Shown in pieces: positions 1 through 9,670 of a stretch of DNA of 64,000 nucleotides; positions within the stretch are counted from its first letter, which is position 1; each line of letters begins with the position of its first letter. The stretch is from assembly GCA_012656075.1 (NCBI GenBank), contig JAAKBF010000009.1:1612001-1676000 (forward strand), in the 5' to 3' direction. The notes under the pieces were generated by a model. The model had not been told where the DNA came from. It saw only the letters and a program-made list of their open reading frames with translations, and did no database searches. The stretch is from Phytophthora hibernalis (Eukaryota > Oomycota > Peronosporomycetes > Peronosporales > Peronosporaceae). The translations under genes and the position numbers were made by a program.

Positions 1-304
1 CTGCCGAACTTCGGACTGCCGAGAGAGAGCCCAGTAGCCGAGTGGCGGTTATAATGAAACGTAGTGTCACCATCCGCCAAAAGCGTAGTGAAATGTTATG
101 CCTAACAGGGTAGTGAACACGATCGTAAGTTTTGAATCTACATTTCAATGGTTTTCTGCGTGAGAAGCTCGCTAGCGTTAGTTAAATTTGGACACCAGGC
201 CGGGTCTCTAGATGTACTCATACATTCCATGCTTAAAATCGTGAGTGCTATGACTCTCACGCTGTCTACTCTAGCGATGGCGTTAGAGTGCCATGTTGAA
301 GGCG

Positions 305-365
305 GTACCGTGAGTATCGATCACGGTACTGTCGAGAGTAGTACCGTGATCGATATTCACGGCAC
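305..365. repeat. 25-bp hairpin
   Basis: Arms 305-329 and 341-365 are reverse complements at about 23 of 25 positions around an 11-nt loop. The stem contains ATCGATCACGGTAC and its complement. It lies in a gene-poor stretch and could be the fold of a small non-autonomous element or a foldback remnant. Confidence 0.7.
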
Positions 366-474
366 TCATTTAGCTAATCAACCAATGGGGAAACGACACG
401 TGGAGTTAAGAGCCAATCGCGAGGTCCTTCGTGATGTACCTTAAACGTTAATCAGGCAGATTTATTGTTATTCC

Positions 475-900
475 TTGACAAGCTCACTTCAAAGATGGAC
501 GGTCGCTTTTGGATATTTTGTAGACTGCGTGGCGATGCTTTCGCTCGGGACTATGTGTGGGCGCGGAAGGATATGGGGCTGCACAGCGCCAAGTGAACGA
601 CGACAAATTTCTGCGCAGCCGCCGAGGGAAGGACTTGCGACACCAATATTGGCAGTCACCTCGCGACAGCATAGTAACCGAAGCCGAAGAAGATGAGGAT
701 CCTCGAGATGAAGTAGAACTACTACATCTGTGTCTGCGTCGGACAGAGCTGGAAATATGCGGCGCCCCGGACTCCAAGATACTCATACGGATGCATGCTG
801 AGTATGTCGAGCGCATTCGAATTGCTCGAAGTGTTTGCAAGCAGAATCAATTGGTCGAATAATCCTGGTGTAGCGAAAGAGGACACCATGACATGGAGAC
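475..900 (+). other. Unrecognised ORF material
   Basis: Plus-strand reading frames are open here, the clearest at 557-862 (acidic, with a stretch starting EAEEDEDPRDEVELL). Reading appears to switch frame near 590. I recognise no domain. It could be an old gene or transposon fragment, or chance. Confidence 0.15.
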
Positions 901-1298
901 TATGTTTGGACGCAGAGGGAGCCCTCAATCGTTTTCCGGCTGATCGTTGATAAAGTATACATGCACTGGAGTCAAGAGACATTGACTGCGACTACGGAAG
1001 AAACTTCATGGGAAATCCGTAGTGATAAAGTGAAGAGAACAGATAGATAAGACGAATACGATCACTATTTTTAGCTGCATTACGTTTACCATGAGAGGAG
1101 TGACGAAGAGAGAAGTCGTGTCTGCAACGTCGACAGGAGCTAATCTCTAACCCGTAGTGAAAGGAATGCCTCCAGGTTACAGCACATCTCTGTTGGTAAA
1201 AGCCGTAGTGAAAACATGTCAGGAATCGACTTATGAACACAACGATACCCCACATTCCAACTAAAAGTCATTCTTTAGCTTGAGAAGCTCTCCAAGCT

Positions 1299-3238
1299 CT
1301 ACACCAACGACAGTGCGGCCCTGTTGAACAAAGGCCTTCCAGCCGAGGTTGCGCCAACTTCTTGTTGGGCTGATCCATTGGTCCGCACAATGTTTCTGTT
1401 GACGAGGATCCGTCTACCTCGTCCGTTTACGCGGTGACATGCCGTGCGGGCGTAGAGGACATGAATGCAGAATCCAAACTTTGAACAGTACTTGCATTGG
1501 CACCATCCCGCTGACACGTCGACGATCCATCCTTCGGCGGGTTGGCACACGTGCTCCATCCGCGCGTAGTTTGTTCCCATTTGGGCCGTGACAGCGAGGT
1601 ATTCCACAGTCCGTTTCTTTGAAGGAATGCAGAAGCAAGGGGCTGGACGGGATTGGACTCGAACGTGCGAACTGTTTGGATTGCCAATAGGCGGCGGACC
1701 AAATTGAAGCAGCTTGTCACCTGCTAACTGCTTCGTCCGGAGTAAGAGTCGTGGTGTCGGATCTGGAGTTATTCGAAACGTTCTCGATCGGTCGGACTCG
1801 TTCACACAGCACTCTGAAAGCACCTTGATCAAAAGGCCCATTTTCAAACGCGATCGCTGAGTGTAGTCTCTCTTGATGACCCGGTTGAATTATTCCACAG
1901 GATTATTCGTCGTAGCAAACCCAGGTTCCGTGTAACAACACTGCCACCTCGAATAGCGAGAATCCAGCCATTGCGTCTTGAAATATGCTGCGAAAATTTC
2001 AAGTTCGGGCCGCGTACTCCACTGCTTCAAATAGAATTCCTTGACTTGTGTTAACTCTGCAAATGTTGAACAGAAGTGCATATCGTAGATCTGGGCGAGG
2101 ACACAATTCGCAACGCGATTCGGGAGCGACTTCGTTCGTTCTTGAACCTTCTTCATGACGTGAAAAAGCACATCAAAAAGATGAAGTTGGAGTCGTACCG
2201 GAAAACATGTTCCAAGGCGTTTAGCTGTCCATCTTCAGCGTCTCCCATTACAAACTTCAGTCGGAGTTGCTTCCCAGTGACATCGGCGTACAAGGAGCGG
2301 AATGAGTACAACGCCATCGGATAAACGCTCTCAATACGCTGCGATATGATGCAGAAAGCGACCAGGTGGAATTTACGCGAGCGATCTGACATCCCCAGCA
2401 CTAGTCCGGGATAACCGACCTGTGACAGTTTGAAGGTGGCATCCGTGTGAAAAATGAAGGAGGCTGGGTCTCGATCAAGACACGCCAACAACTTTCTGGT
2501 TGTAATTCCCACGACGAAGGGTTCTTCCTCCGATCCATCACCAACGACGAGCTGTCCATCGGTAGTTCTGCCGTACGTAAAAGTAATCGGTGCTGATTCG
2601 TCGTTATTTCCGTCGTAGGCCATGCCTCGAACGGCTTTCATGATGTCCTCGTGATCATCGTTGTATCCAAGCTGAGCCTTCGCGTAGTAGCTGACAAAGT
2701 TCTGAACCGCCCGCAGCCACGGAACCTTGTCCCCTTCCAATCCAAACTAGGCTCGGATTGCATTGCGAACCGGTTTCATTCGCAGCGCAGTAAGCTCCTG
2801 ACAATAATTTTTCTGCTGTCGCGTTAGTCCGGCCTTGCGAGGCGACCTCACCTCCACAAAGTGGTTGCCCGCCTCGTACAACGCCATTTTGTTCGTTACG
2901 GTACATGTTAGCACCTTCCCGCGCCATCCACAGTTAAGTTGGGGACAAGCGTTCTTTCAGGTTTCCGACTTGCATCGCAGTAGCTGGTACTTCATCGTGT
3001 GTCTGCTAGGATCCGTGCAGACAGTACACGTGCCCGTGTTGGCCTTGGTGATCCGCACAGACCACTTTGAGTCGAGTAGGCCATTCCCGTCGTCTTCCGC
3101 CACGGCGAATGCCAGTCCGCATCCGGGGCGGGCGGATTCAGGAGAATGCCCGTCACTCTTTGGAGTCCGTGGCCAAAATCGATTCAGGACAATGCCCGTC
3201 ACTCTTTTGAAGTTGTTCGTGAAGTTCTCCGCCGCCAC
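1299..3238 (-). pseudogene. Mutator-like (MULE) transposase relic
   Basis: Read on the minus strand, this is a degraded MULE transposase. In order there are: an N-terminal zinc-finger-like piece (CTVC...H...C, about 2960-3238); a middle region with an in-frame TAG near 2750; the DDE-type core at 2153-2740 with FHTDATFK (first Asp) and MGDAED (second Asp); a continuation at 1890-2171 ending TNNPVE (catalytic Glu region); and a SWIM-type zinc finger with CQCKYCSKFGFCIH inside 1299-1847. Several frame changes plus the internal stop make it non-functional even if a few indels are assembly errors. MULE transposases normally carry out cut-and-paste transposition. Terminal inverted repeats and target-site duplications were not identified, so the element's limits are unknown. 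Confidence 0.8.
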
Positions 3239-4138
3239 AGAGAGCCAGACAGCGAACCCCTGTTTCTATCTTTAGTGGAGGTACCCGGGTTTTCTGTGTT
3301 ATTCAGTAAATCAATGTATTAATCTGAAATCAATGTGTTATGCAGAAGTTTGTGGCATTTATATTTTTGCTGTGTTTTCATGGATTTAATGTGCCGAAAC
3401 GTAATATAAGGTGTTTTTAATGCGCTCTCTTGCCAGTGTGCGAGAGGAACTATTAATATCACTCGAGAGTATTGTGACGTAGTTGCGCATGCGTGTCGAC
3501 TTCAAACCGCAGGATGTTGCACGCGCAATCGACCAGGTGGCAAATGCAGATGCAAAGGCTAACGCAGTCAAGGCTTGTGGTTCGTCGTGAGTGAATGTAC
3601 GATTCCTGTTGCCGCAGACTGGAAAATTATTACCGGTACTTCGAAGTATTGATGACTGGTGAATTTGGATTTGGATGTGCTCATTTCTTTCATACCAAAG
3701 TGCCCGCATTGTCGTCGAAGTTCCAACTCTTTAGCCAGCGATATGAGTTGCAGCGGGAACGCTTCACAGCTCCGTGAGAAGATACCCCGCGCAGGCTCTT
3801 CTCGCACTTGCACCTCTTACGGCACGTTGACGTGGTGACCTATCGACATTTTTCTTCAGGTGGTACAACACCCCTAATCAACACGTTGTGACGATCCATG
3901 GTTACCAATGGTAAGTTACCATTGAGTCACATCATGTGACTGCATTGGGCGAGTTCAACCAGGAATGAAAGGCTCATCTGACTGAGACGCTTACCTGTTC
4001 TCGCGACGAACGACAGCAACCGCTGAATGGGGTCGAACATGTTGGTAGTCATCGAAAACTCCCTGCTCGCCGAGTTCCGTTTGAGCCATGCAAACTGCGT
4101 CAACCACCCTGAAGTGAAACGTACATGTCTCGCGTGCC
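3239..4138. other. Gene-free stretch
   Basis: AT-richer spacer after the transposase relic. Apart from the two small hairpins at 3906-3940 I see nothing supportable. The small ORFs have no recognisable features. Confidence 0.5.
3906..3940. repeat. Two adjacent perfect mini-hairpins
   Basis: CAATGGTAA (3906-3914) pairs with TTACCATTG (3916-3924) around one base. GTCACAT (3926-3932) pairs with ATGTGAC (3934-3940) around one base. Both are perfect. They may mark the edge of a mobile element or a protein-binding site. Confidence 0.6.
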
Positions 4139-4564
4139 GTGCAGTTATTCACGGCCAAAGCGCTTGCCGCACACGCCATTCAGGGTAATAACGCTGCATT
4201 CGAGCGCAGCACTGCGATGGCGTGCGAAAAACGTGTCGCACAGAAGATCTACCCCGCAGCTGAGTCCCTGCTCGCCCAGTCGAGCAGCACAAACCTCGTG
4301 GTTTCAACGGACAGGTTTCTGCAGCGGTGTCTCAACGAGATGGTTGCTCAAAAGGTCAACGCCACTGCGAACGATCGCTGTCTAAACTCAAATCAAGTTC
4401 AAATGCAGTGTCTGGTCGTACAAGTACCGGTATGGACGCCACCGTTGGTGAGGATTCAGCGCGCTGATGACCACAGGATAACCGTCACGAAATTGAAGTC
4501 GACTGGTGAAGCCCTTGCACACCTCCCATTGGCTCATAACCGGGGTTCCGAATTGGAAAACTAA
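4139..4564 (+). CDS. Hypothetical ORF, low support
   Basis: This 141-codon ORF has a plausible Ala-rich helical first half and then loses coding character in the region of the 40-bp tandem repeat. I recognise no family. It could be the last exon of an unseen gene, since an acceptor-like GTGCAG lies just before it, or it could be spurious. Confidence 0.2.
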   Translation: MQLFTAKALAAHAIQGNNAAFERSTAMACEKRVAQKIYPAAESLLAQSSSTNLVVSTDRFLQRCLNEMVAQKVNATANDRCLNSNQVQMQCLVVQVPVWTPPLVRIQRADDHRITVTKLKSTGEALAHLPLAHNRGSELEN

Positions 4565-4637
4565 GCTGATTGGTCAGCAGATAGGTTCCGAATTGGAAAA
4601 GCAAGCTGATTGGTCGGTGAATGGGTTCCGAATTTTT
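4544..4637. repeat. 40-bp tandem repeat, about 2.3 copies
   Basis: Copies begin GGTTCCGAATT at 4544, 4584 and 4624 with a period of exactly 40. The first two full units each contain CTGATTGGTC, so they carry inverted CCAAT boxes. The array lies about 230 bp upstream of the transporter start and could contribute to its promoter. Confidence 0.8.
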
Positions 4638-4869
4638 CGTGGTTCGAGTAACCGCTTGGCACTTTAACATTTGCAACAGCACTCAATGACTGGAGCATCA
4701 GCATTGGGCTCAGAAAGAGGCGCCAACGACGCGCAAGCGCGAAAGGCCACGCCAAATTGTTGCATCGCATGACGAGGGCACTCGGACGCTCGAGGCGGGA
4801 CTTAGAGCTGTCGAGAGTCGCTCATTCTCCAATTTTCCAAGTGCTTGACAGACCAAAACAACTTCCAGT

Positions 4870-6559
4870 ATGGATGCTCAGATAGTCATTTCGCTGCTTA
4901 TTCTAGCGTTCCTGACCTGCGGCGTCATTTATGACGTCGAGTTGAGTCCCCAAGGACGGAAGTTGCATTCGCGAAGCTATCGGTGAGACCACGCACAAAC
5001 TTTACTCTTTGTATTTATCTGACCTTTGGTGCTCTAGATGGCGACGACTACAAAACTGGTTCCCCATGGGCGTGGCCTATGCAGCCTTCTACATGGCCAG
5101 GTACAACGTGGCTGCAGGCAACGTTCCATCTGTACGCAACCGACTTGGCTTCTCCTCCGTCTACATGGGCTGGTACGTTTTGTCTCCTAGGTTCGTACTG
5201 GTGCAAAGTCTTGAATCGGTGGACTTACTTTTCTATGTCCATCCTATTTTCCAGGGTCCTCTCAGCAGGATCATGGGCGTACGCTATTAGTGCTCCCTTC
5301 ACTGGACAGATCACTGACCGCATCGGAGGCAGGAACGGCATGATTGTCGCGTGTGTTGGGGCAGCACTTTGCAACTTGGCACTTGGAATGATCTTTCTCA
5401 GCAATGGTTCATTTATGGTGAAGGAAGTCCTCTTCATTGTATTCTACGCAGCAAATGTGCTGATGCAGGGCTTCGGCACCAGTGCCGTCGTGAAGATCAA
5501 CGCGGCTTGGTATATGGCGAGCGAGCGCGGGGTGTTCGCTGGAGTGTTCAACACCATGCTGACGAGTGGGTATTACTTGTCGTTGGGCACCGGCAGCAGC
5601 ATCATTGAGTCGTTGGGTTGGGCGTACGTGTTCATCCTTCCTGGCGGAGCGCTCCTTCTCATGTCGGTCGTGATTATATCATTCGTGAAAAGTTCACCAG
5701 CCGACACGAACCACTTATCGGCAGATCAGCTACCGACGTGCACGACGCAGCTTGAGCTAGACCCTCAGTGTATGTCATGCGGAGAAAACGCAGTGGAAGA
5801 GGTTCTCACGCCCAAGCAGCAAATGAAGCAGCTTCTGAAAAATCGGACATTCCTCGGATACCTTGCTGCCTTGTTCTTCCTGTGCTGGGCGCGTGATGGA
5901 TTCCTCAATTGGTTTCTTCCTTCTTCGACGATGTGCGTTCGGAATCCCTTACGTCTAGCGATACGGCCATCATCGGTGGTGCCTGGACAATTGGAGGTTT
6001 TGTTGGAGGCATTCTTTGCGGCTGGATCAGTGACGCCGTCTTCCACTCCGACCGCGTCAAGCCGATTTTTATATTTTCCCTTCTACAAGCCGTCGTTCTC
6101 GGCGTTATCTACTTCGTCAGCTCAACCTGCAGCGTGGTGGCTCTCGGAGCTCTTACGTTCCTTTCAAGCGTCTTTATTTTGGGCAACTACACGCTGCTGA
6201 GCTACACTGTGCCGACAGATCTACCTCAAGACATCGCAGCTGGGGCGACCGGCATCATGCATGCTGTCGGGTACTTCTCGACAGGACTCTCCAGCGCCAT
6301 CATGGGTAACGTCATTGATGGTGCAGGCTACCTCGTATGGGCGCTGTCCCTAGTGGTGGCATCGGTTTTGTCGGGCGTGTTCGTCAAGCTGGGATCGCAC
6401 TTCTCCCAGGGCCGTAAAGCTGAATTGAGACACCAACCAGCGGCAATCACGCCAATGACGGATGCCTCCGGGGAGATGTCGAACTGCTCCGTGACATTCG
6501 ACGGTGACTTCGCCATGACCGAGTCACCCAAGCCTGCGAGAACCACGCCATTTTTTTGA
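4870..6559 (+). CDS. MFS organophosphate:phosphate antiporter-type transporter
   Basis: A 12-TM major facilitator of the OPA type (the GlpT/UhpT/UhpC family exchanges sugar or glycerol phosphates for phosphate). Exons are 4870-4982, 5038-5172 and 5255-6559; introns of 55 and 82 nt have GTGAGA/GTACGT donors and TAG/CAG acceptors. The start is chosen because exon 1 encodes a hydrophobic first helix (MDAQIVISLLILAFL). Exon 2 carries the family-like RYNVAAGNVPSVRNRLGFSS loop and exon 3 the DRIGGRNG motif between TM2 and TM3. The frame slips by one missing base around 5913-5920 (FLNWFL to SFFDDV); downstream TM helices continue normally, so this is probably an assembly deletion in a T run and not gene death. 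The exact substrate is unknown. Confidence 0.8.
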
Positions 6560-7007
6560 ACTTTACTACTACCGGTAGTGTAGATAGGGATTTGTTGTCC
6601 GTGCAGTAGTGTTTGTAGTTGTAAGACTTTCGTGGGCTTCCACGAACGATACTTTTAGTTGCAACATGCTGTCAGAGACCGCAGTGTAATCGCCAGCAAC
6701 AATCCAAACTTTATTTAGTGAAACAAACTACTACTCCAGCGGCGAGCATCTTCTTGATCGGTGTCGGGGATGAACTTGTCGAGCGAGATGATCAACGCGA
6801 CCAACGTTTCGAGCCACTTGGCGATTCAAACCTTTTAAAAATGATAAATTGAGAGCGGAAAATATGTAAAAACCTGCGAAAAAGTATTCCGCCTTGTATT
6901 TTCCGCTCAAATATTATACATGTAATGGATCAATTTTTGCAGGTTTCCGTATCCGGCTGGTCGGTCTATTATCCGGAAAAATACTCTCACTGACCAGATA
7001 GCTGGTC
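6560..7007. other. Intergenic spacer
   Basis: Terminator and promoter space between the transporter and the methyltransferase, AT-rich around 6830-6930. No gene or repeat was recognised. Confidence 0.5.
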
Positions 7008-7608
7008 ATGGAGGAAGCTGCTGCTGTTGCGACCGCTACGCCGAGCCATTTCTTGATCCTCAACAATGTGCAGAAGATCAAGAACATCAAGAACATGCTG
7101 GTGAGTGCCTCGGCGTTCGGCGTCAAGGAGGTTTTCGTCGTGGGTCAGAAGAAGTTCGACCTGCAGGAGCAGGAGCCGTTCGTGTCGTCTCTGGGCTGCC
7201 GCGTCACGCGCGTGGCCACGCTCAAGGACTGCAGGGCGCTTTGCCAGGAGCGAGGCATCCGTATTGTGGGCGTGGAGATCATGCAGGACGCCAAGAGCAT
7301 TGCTGACCACCCATTTTGTGGTGACACGGCCTTCATCATGGGTAACGAGGTGCGGGAGAGAGAGAGTGCATTGGTGATGACTCAGAGACTGATGACAGTG
7401 GGACGTTTCTGGTGCTTGGTGTGTGTGGTAGGGCAGCGGCATGAACTCGGCGCAAGTGGCGATCTGCGACGACTTTGTGTACATTCCGCAGTACGGAGGG
7501 GGCACGGCCTCGCTCAACGTGACGGTGGCGGCGTCGATCATCCTACAGAGCTTCTCGTTATGGGCCAAGCTTCCGCTTGCAGAGAAGACGGCGGAGACTG
7601 TGGAGTAA
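7008..7608 (+). CDS. SpoU-family tRNA/rRNA methyltransferase
   Basis: A small SPOUT-class enzyme that transfers a methyl group from S-adenosylmethionine to RNA ribose 2'-OH. Exons 7008-7349 and 7432-7608 give 172 residues; the 82-nt intron starts GTGCGG and ends GTAG. The conserved C-terminal motif that forms the trefoil-knot cofactor site is clear: YIPQYGGGTASLNVTVAASI. The N-terminal half has the family's beta-alpha pattern (SHFLILNNVQKIKNIKNML). Its length is that of a bare catalytic domain without an RNA-binding extension, as in small eukaryotic SpoU proteins. The target RNA cannot be told from sequence. Confidence 0.88.
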
Positions 7609-7856
7609 ATGCTAGGCTATCGAGGGTGGTGGAGAAGGGAGGTATTTGCTGACAATAATGCATTGTTGAAGTTATGCTGTGGTTCGTTGCGTCTTGCAAC
7701 GCGTGAGGACGGAAGCCGGCATCAACGATGCAGACCAGGAGGGCCAATTCCTGCTGGCCGTCGGCCGAATTGGGGCAGAAGATTTCATTTTTCACTGATC
7801 AACTAGGCGCTGCGGTTGCACTGCAATACTTGCTCTGCCCGCTACCGGTGGGGAGG

Positions 7857-8210
7857 CTAAGTAGTCGAAGTAGTAGTAGTTGGCGTGCTTCTTGCCATGG
7901 TGACGTTTCTTGCAATCATCGTGGCTGTAACCATAGCACAGGGATATCCGAAACCAAAGTTGTCTCTGTAGCTGTAGCTGCAGGGATGACCATACCCGTA
8001 GGCGTAAGCATAGTCGTAGGAGCTGAAATCAGAACGAGAAGCCTAATTAAGAACCACTTGCTTGGTTGCTGGAGAATTGCAGAATGAGCACGTAGTAGAA
8101 CCTTCGGAGCATCTTCTTTACCTGCTTACGTTAGTTGCTTCGTCGATAGTTGGTTGAAACCCAGAAACGCTGTTTCGAAGGCTGTCAATAATGTTTTAGC
8201 ATTAAACCGC
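7857..8210 (-). pseudogene. Relic of the secreted Gly/Tyr-rich protein gene
   Basis: On the minus strand this matches the intact gene at 8606-9175: 5' flank and promoter first, then the Gly/Tyr-rich 3' half ending with the CKKRHHGKK-like tail and a stop at 7857-7859. The start codon, signal peptide and His/Asp-rich middle are deleted, so the leader runs straight into the Tyr-rich tail. The core promoter words (GCTCATTCTGCAATTCTCC) survive at 8071-8089. This is a decayed tandem copy, not explained by single-base errors. Confidence 0.8.
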
Positions 8211-8445
8211 CATCGGCGGCGCTGGCGACGAAAGCACCCTACTCGAAAACAAAAGAAGACATTTGACCACCTAAAAAGTCGATCGGGTATTCTCGTGTTC
8301 CTTTCCAACACCGAAAGTCACCCTACCTCAGCGTATCAAGATACATGTATTACTAACCGAGGGCAACACCGAGGCTGGCATATACTATGTCGCAACTCGG
8401 AGAATTATACGTGAGAACAGCACAAGACTAATTAATACCCCCAGT

Positions 8446-8482
8446 GCAAATGAGGGCGTACCTCGAGCTGCTGGAAGGATGA
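8446..8482 (+). pseudogene. Truncated 3' tip of the coiled-coil gene
   Basis: These 37 bases are the last 11 codons and stop (MRAYLELLEG*) of the gene at 17547-18035, carried inside the inverted-repeat arm. The rest of that gene is absent here, so this is a breakpoint scar, not a gene. Confidence 0.85.
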
Positions 8483-8605
8483 AGACAACTAGAAGTTGAT
8501 TATCCAGCGACAGCGGTGAGAGCTGCACCTACATTGAAACTGTTGGGTTTACACTACACTTTAGTTGCATTCTGCAACACTACACGCGGTCACGCACCAG
8601 CAGAC

Positions 8606-9175
8606 TCAGTAGCCGAAGTAGTTGTCGTACTTCTTGCCGTGGTGACGCTTCTTGCAACCATCGTGGCCGTAGCCATAGCTATAGCTGTCACCATAGCCAT
8701 AGGGATAGCCATAGTTGTAGCTGTCACCAAACCCGTAGGGATACCCGAAACCATAGCTGTCGCCGTAGATGTATCCATAGGACTGACCATAGTAGTTGTA
8801 GGAGCTGGGATCGTAGTCGTTGAAGCCTCCACCGTACCCAAAGCTGCCGTAGTTCCCGTATCCGTACACGTCATAGTCGTTGCCATAGTCCGAGTACCCG
8901 CCACCGTAGCCACCACCGTAGCCACCACCGAAGTAGTCCTTACCGTAGTCATCATGATCATGCTTTCGATCGTGATCGTCACAGTCCTCGTCCCTCTTGT
9001 CATGGTGCTCCTTATGCTCGTAGCCTTCGTGAGCATCGGCAGACCCACTGCTACTCTCGACAGTCGTGGTTTCGGTCGGTGCCGGCGTTTGGTCTTCGGC
9101 TTTCACAACAGTTTGACCGATTGCTGCCACCGCGCACATTCCCAAACTAAGGACCAATGTCTGGGTGATCTTCAT
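8606..9175 (-). CDS. Secreted Gly/Tyr-rich protein (left copy)
   Basis: 189 residues. A signal peptide covers about residues 1-26 (MKITQTLVLSLGMCAVAAIG, likely cleavage after VKA). A Thr/Ser/Glu-rich stretch follows, then a His/Asp-rich block (about 50-77: DCDDHDRKHDHDDY) and a long Gly/Tyr-rich region with repeats such as GGGYGGG and YGDSYGFGYPYGFGDSY. The end is basic (CKKRHHGKK, then FGY). The composition resembles extracellular structural or adhesive Gly/Tyr proteins. The His/Asp block could bind metal ions. No enzyme domain is present. The gene is identical to the right-arm copy and is a close paralog of 48664-49248. The function is inferred only from composition. Confidence 0.8.
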   Translation of the reverse strand: MKITQTLVLSLGMCAVAAIGQTVVKAEDQTPAPTETTTVESSSGSADAHEGYEHKEHHDKRDEDCDDHDRKHDHDDYGKDYFGGGYGGGYGGGYSDYGNDYDVYGYGNYGSFGYGGGFNDYDPSSYNYYGQSYGYIYGDSYGFGYPYGFGDSYNYGYPYGYGDSYSYGYGHDGCKKRHHGKKYDNYFGY

Positions 9176-9232
9176 GTTTGCACTTGTTTCGTGGGCGAGA
9201 GGCTTGAAAGGTGAACGACTTGCTTGGTTGCT

Positions 9233-9249
9233 GGAGAATTGCAGAATGA
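9233..9249 (-). promoter_or_regulatory. Oomycete Inr+FPR core promoter (left copy)
   Basis: On the minus strand this reads TCATTCTGCAATTCTCC, close to the established oomycete consensus GCTCATTYYNCAWTTT (initiator plus flanking promoter region). It lies about 70 nt upstream of the start codon, where transcription would begin. Confidence 0.65.
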
Positions 9250-9670
9250 CCCAGTAGTCGAACTTGTTCCCTGCTTTGCTTGTTGCTTTGTCGATGGTTG
9301 ATAGAAACCCACAGACGAACTTTCAAAGGCTGTCAACGTGATGGATATTGTTTTGCTTCAGCATTCAATCACCATCGATCGATTCTTGAGGTTAGACGAA
9401 TGACAAATTGCTGGTGACGAAAGCAAGCTCTGTCGTCGATGTTGCTGCACAAACCACACCTCGTACTACTTGATCACCCCTCCTTTCCATTGCTTGACCA
9501 CGTGTAATGGTGTGATGTTGTAGTCGTAGGAAGCAGTTCAATGAGCTCGAGTCGGGCGGCTGTGCTGCCTTAGCAAGATAAACAATGCTCGTATCAAACA
9601 CGCTTCCATTCCATTAAGCCAGACATTTAAGTTGCTGCCTTGCAACGCTACGCCCTCTTTGCCTTCTCAC

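Larger units (their letters stand above)
60..1215. repeat. Dispersed CGTAGTGA-like motif cluster
   Basis: A short word close to CGTAGTGAAA recurs near 60, 84, 109, 1018, 1153 and 1204, three times at each side of an otherwise unremarkable kilobase. On the minus strand it reads as recurring FHYGF-like peptide pieces, but I see no real gene there. It may be a subterminal repeat of a transposable element, perhaps the Mutator-like relic next door. No complete terminal inverted repeat was found. Confidence 0.35.

Noticed and set aside
305..4637. CRISPR-like array
   Set aside because: The repeats are hairpins, a 40-bp tandem repeat with no spacers, and a scattered 8-mer; nothing has a regular repeat-spacer layout.
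8516..9214. 232-codon ORF antisense to the Gly/Tyr-rich gene (and its mirror at 16815-17513)
   Set aside because: It is an antisense shadow of a highly repetitive coding sequence (Val/Ala/Ile strings), has no promoter of its own, and the other strand has a signal peptide and promoter.
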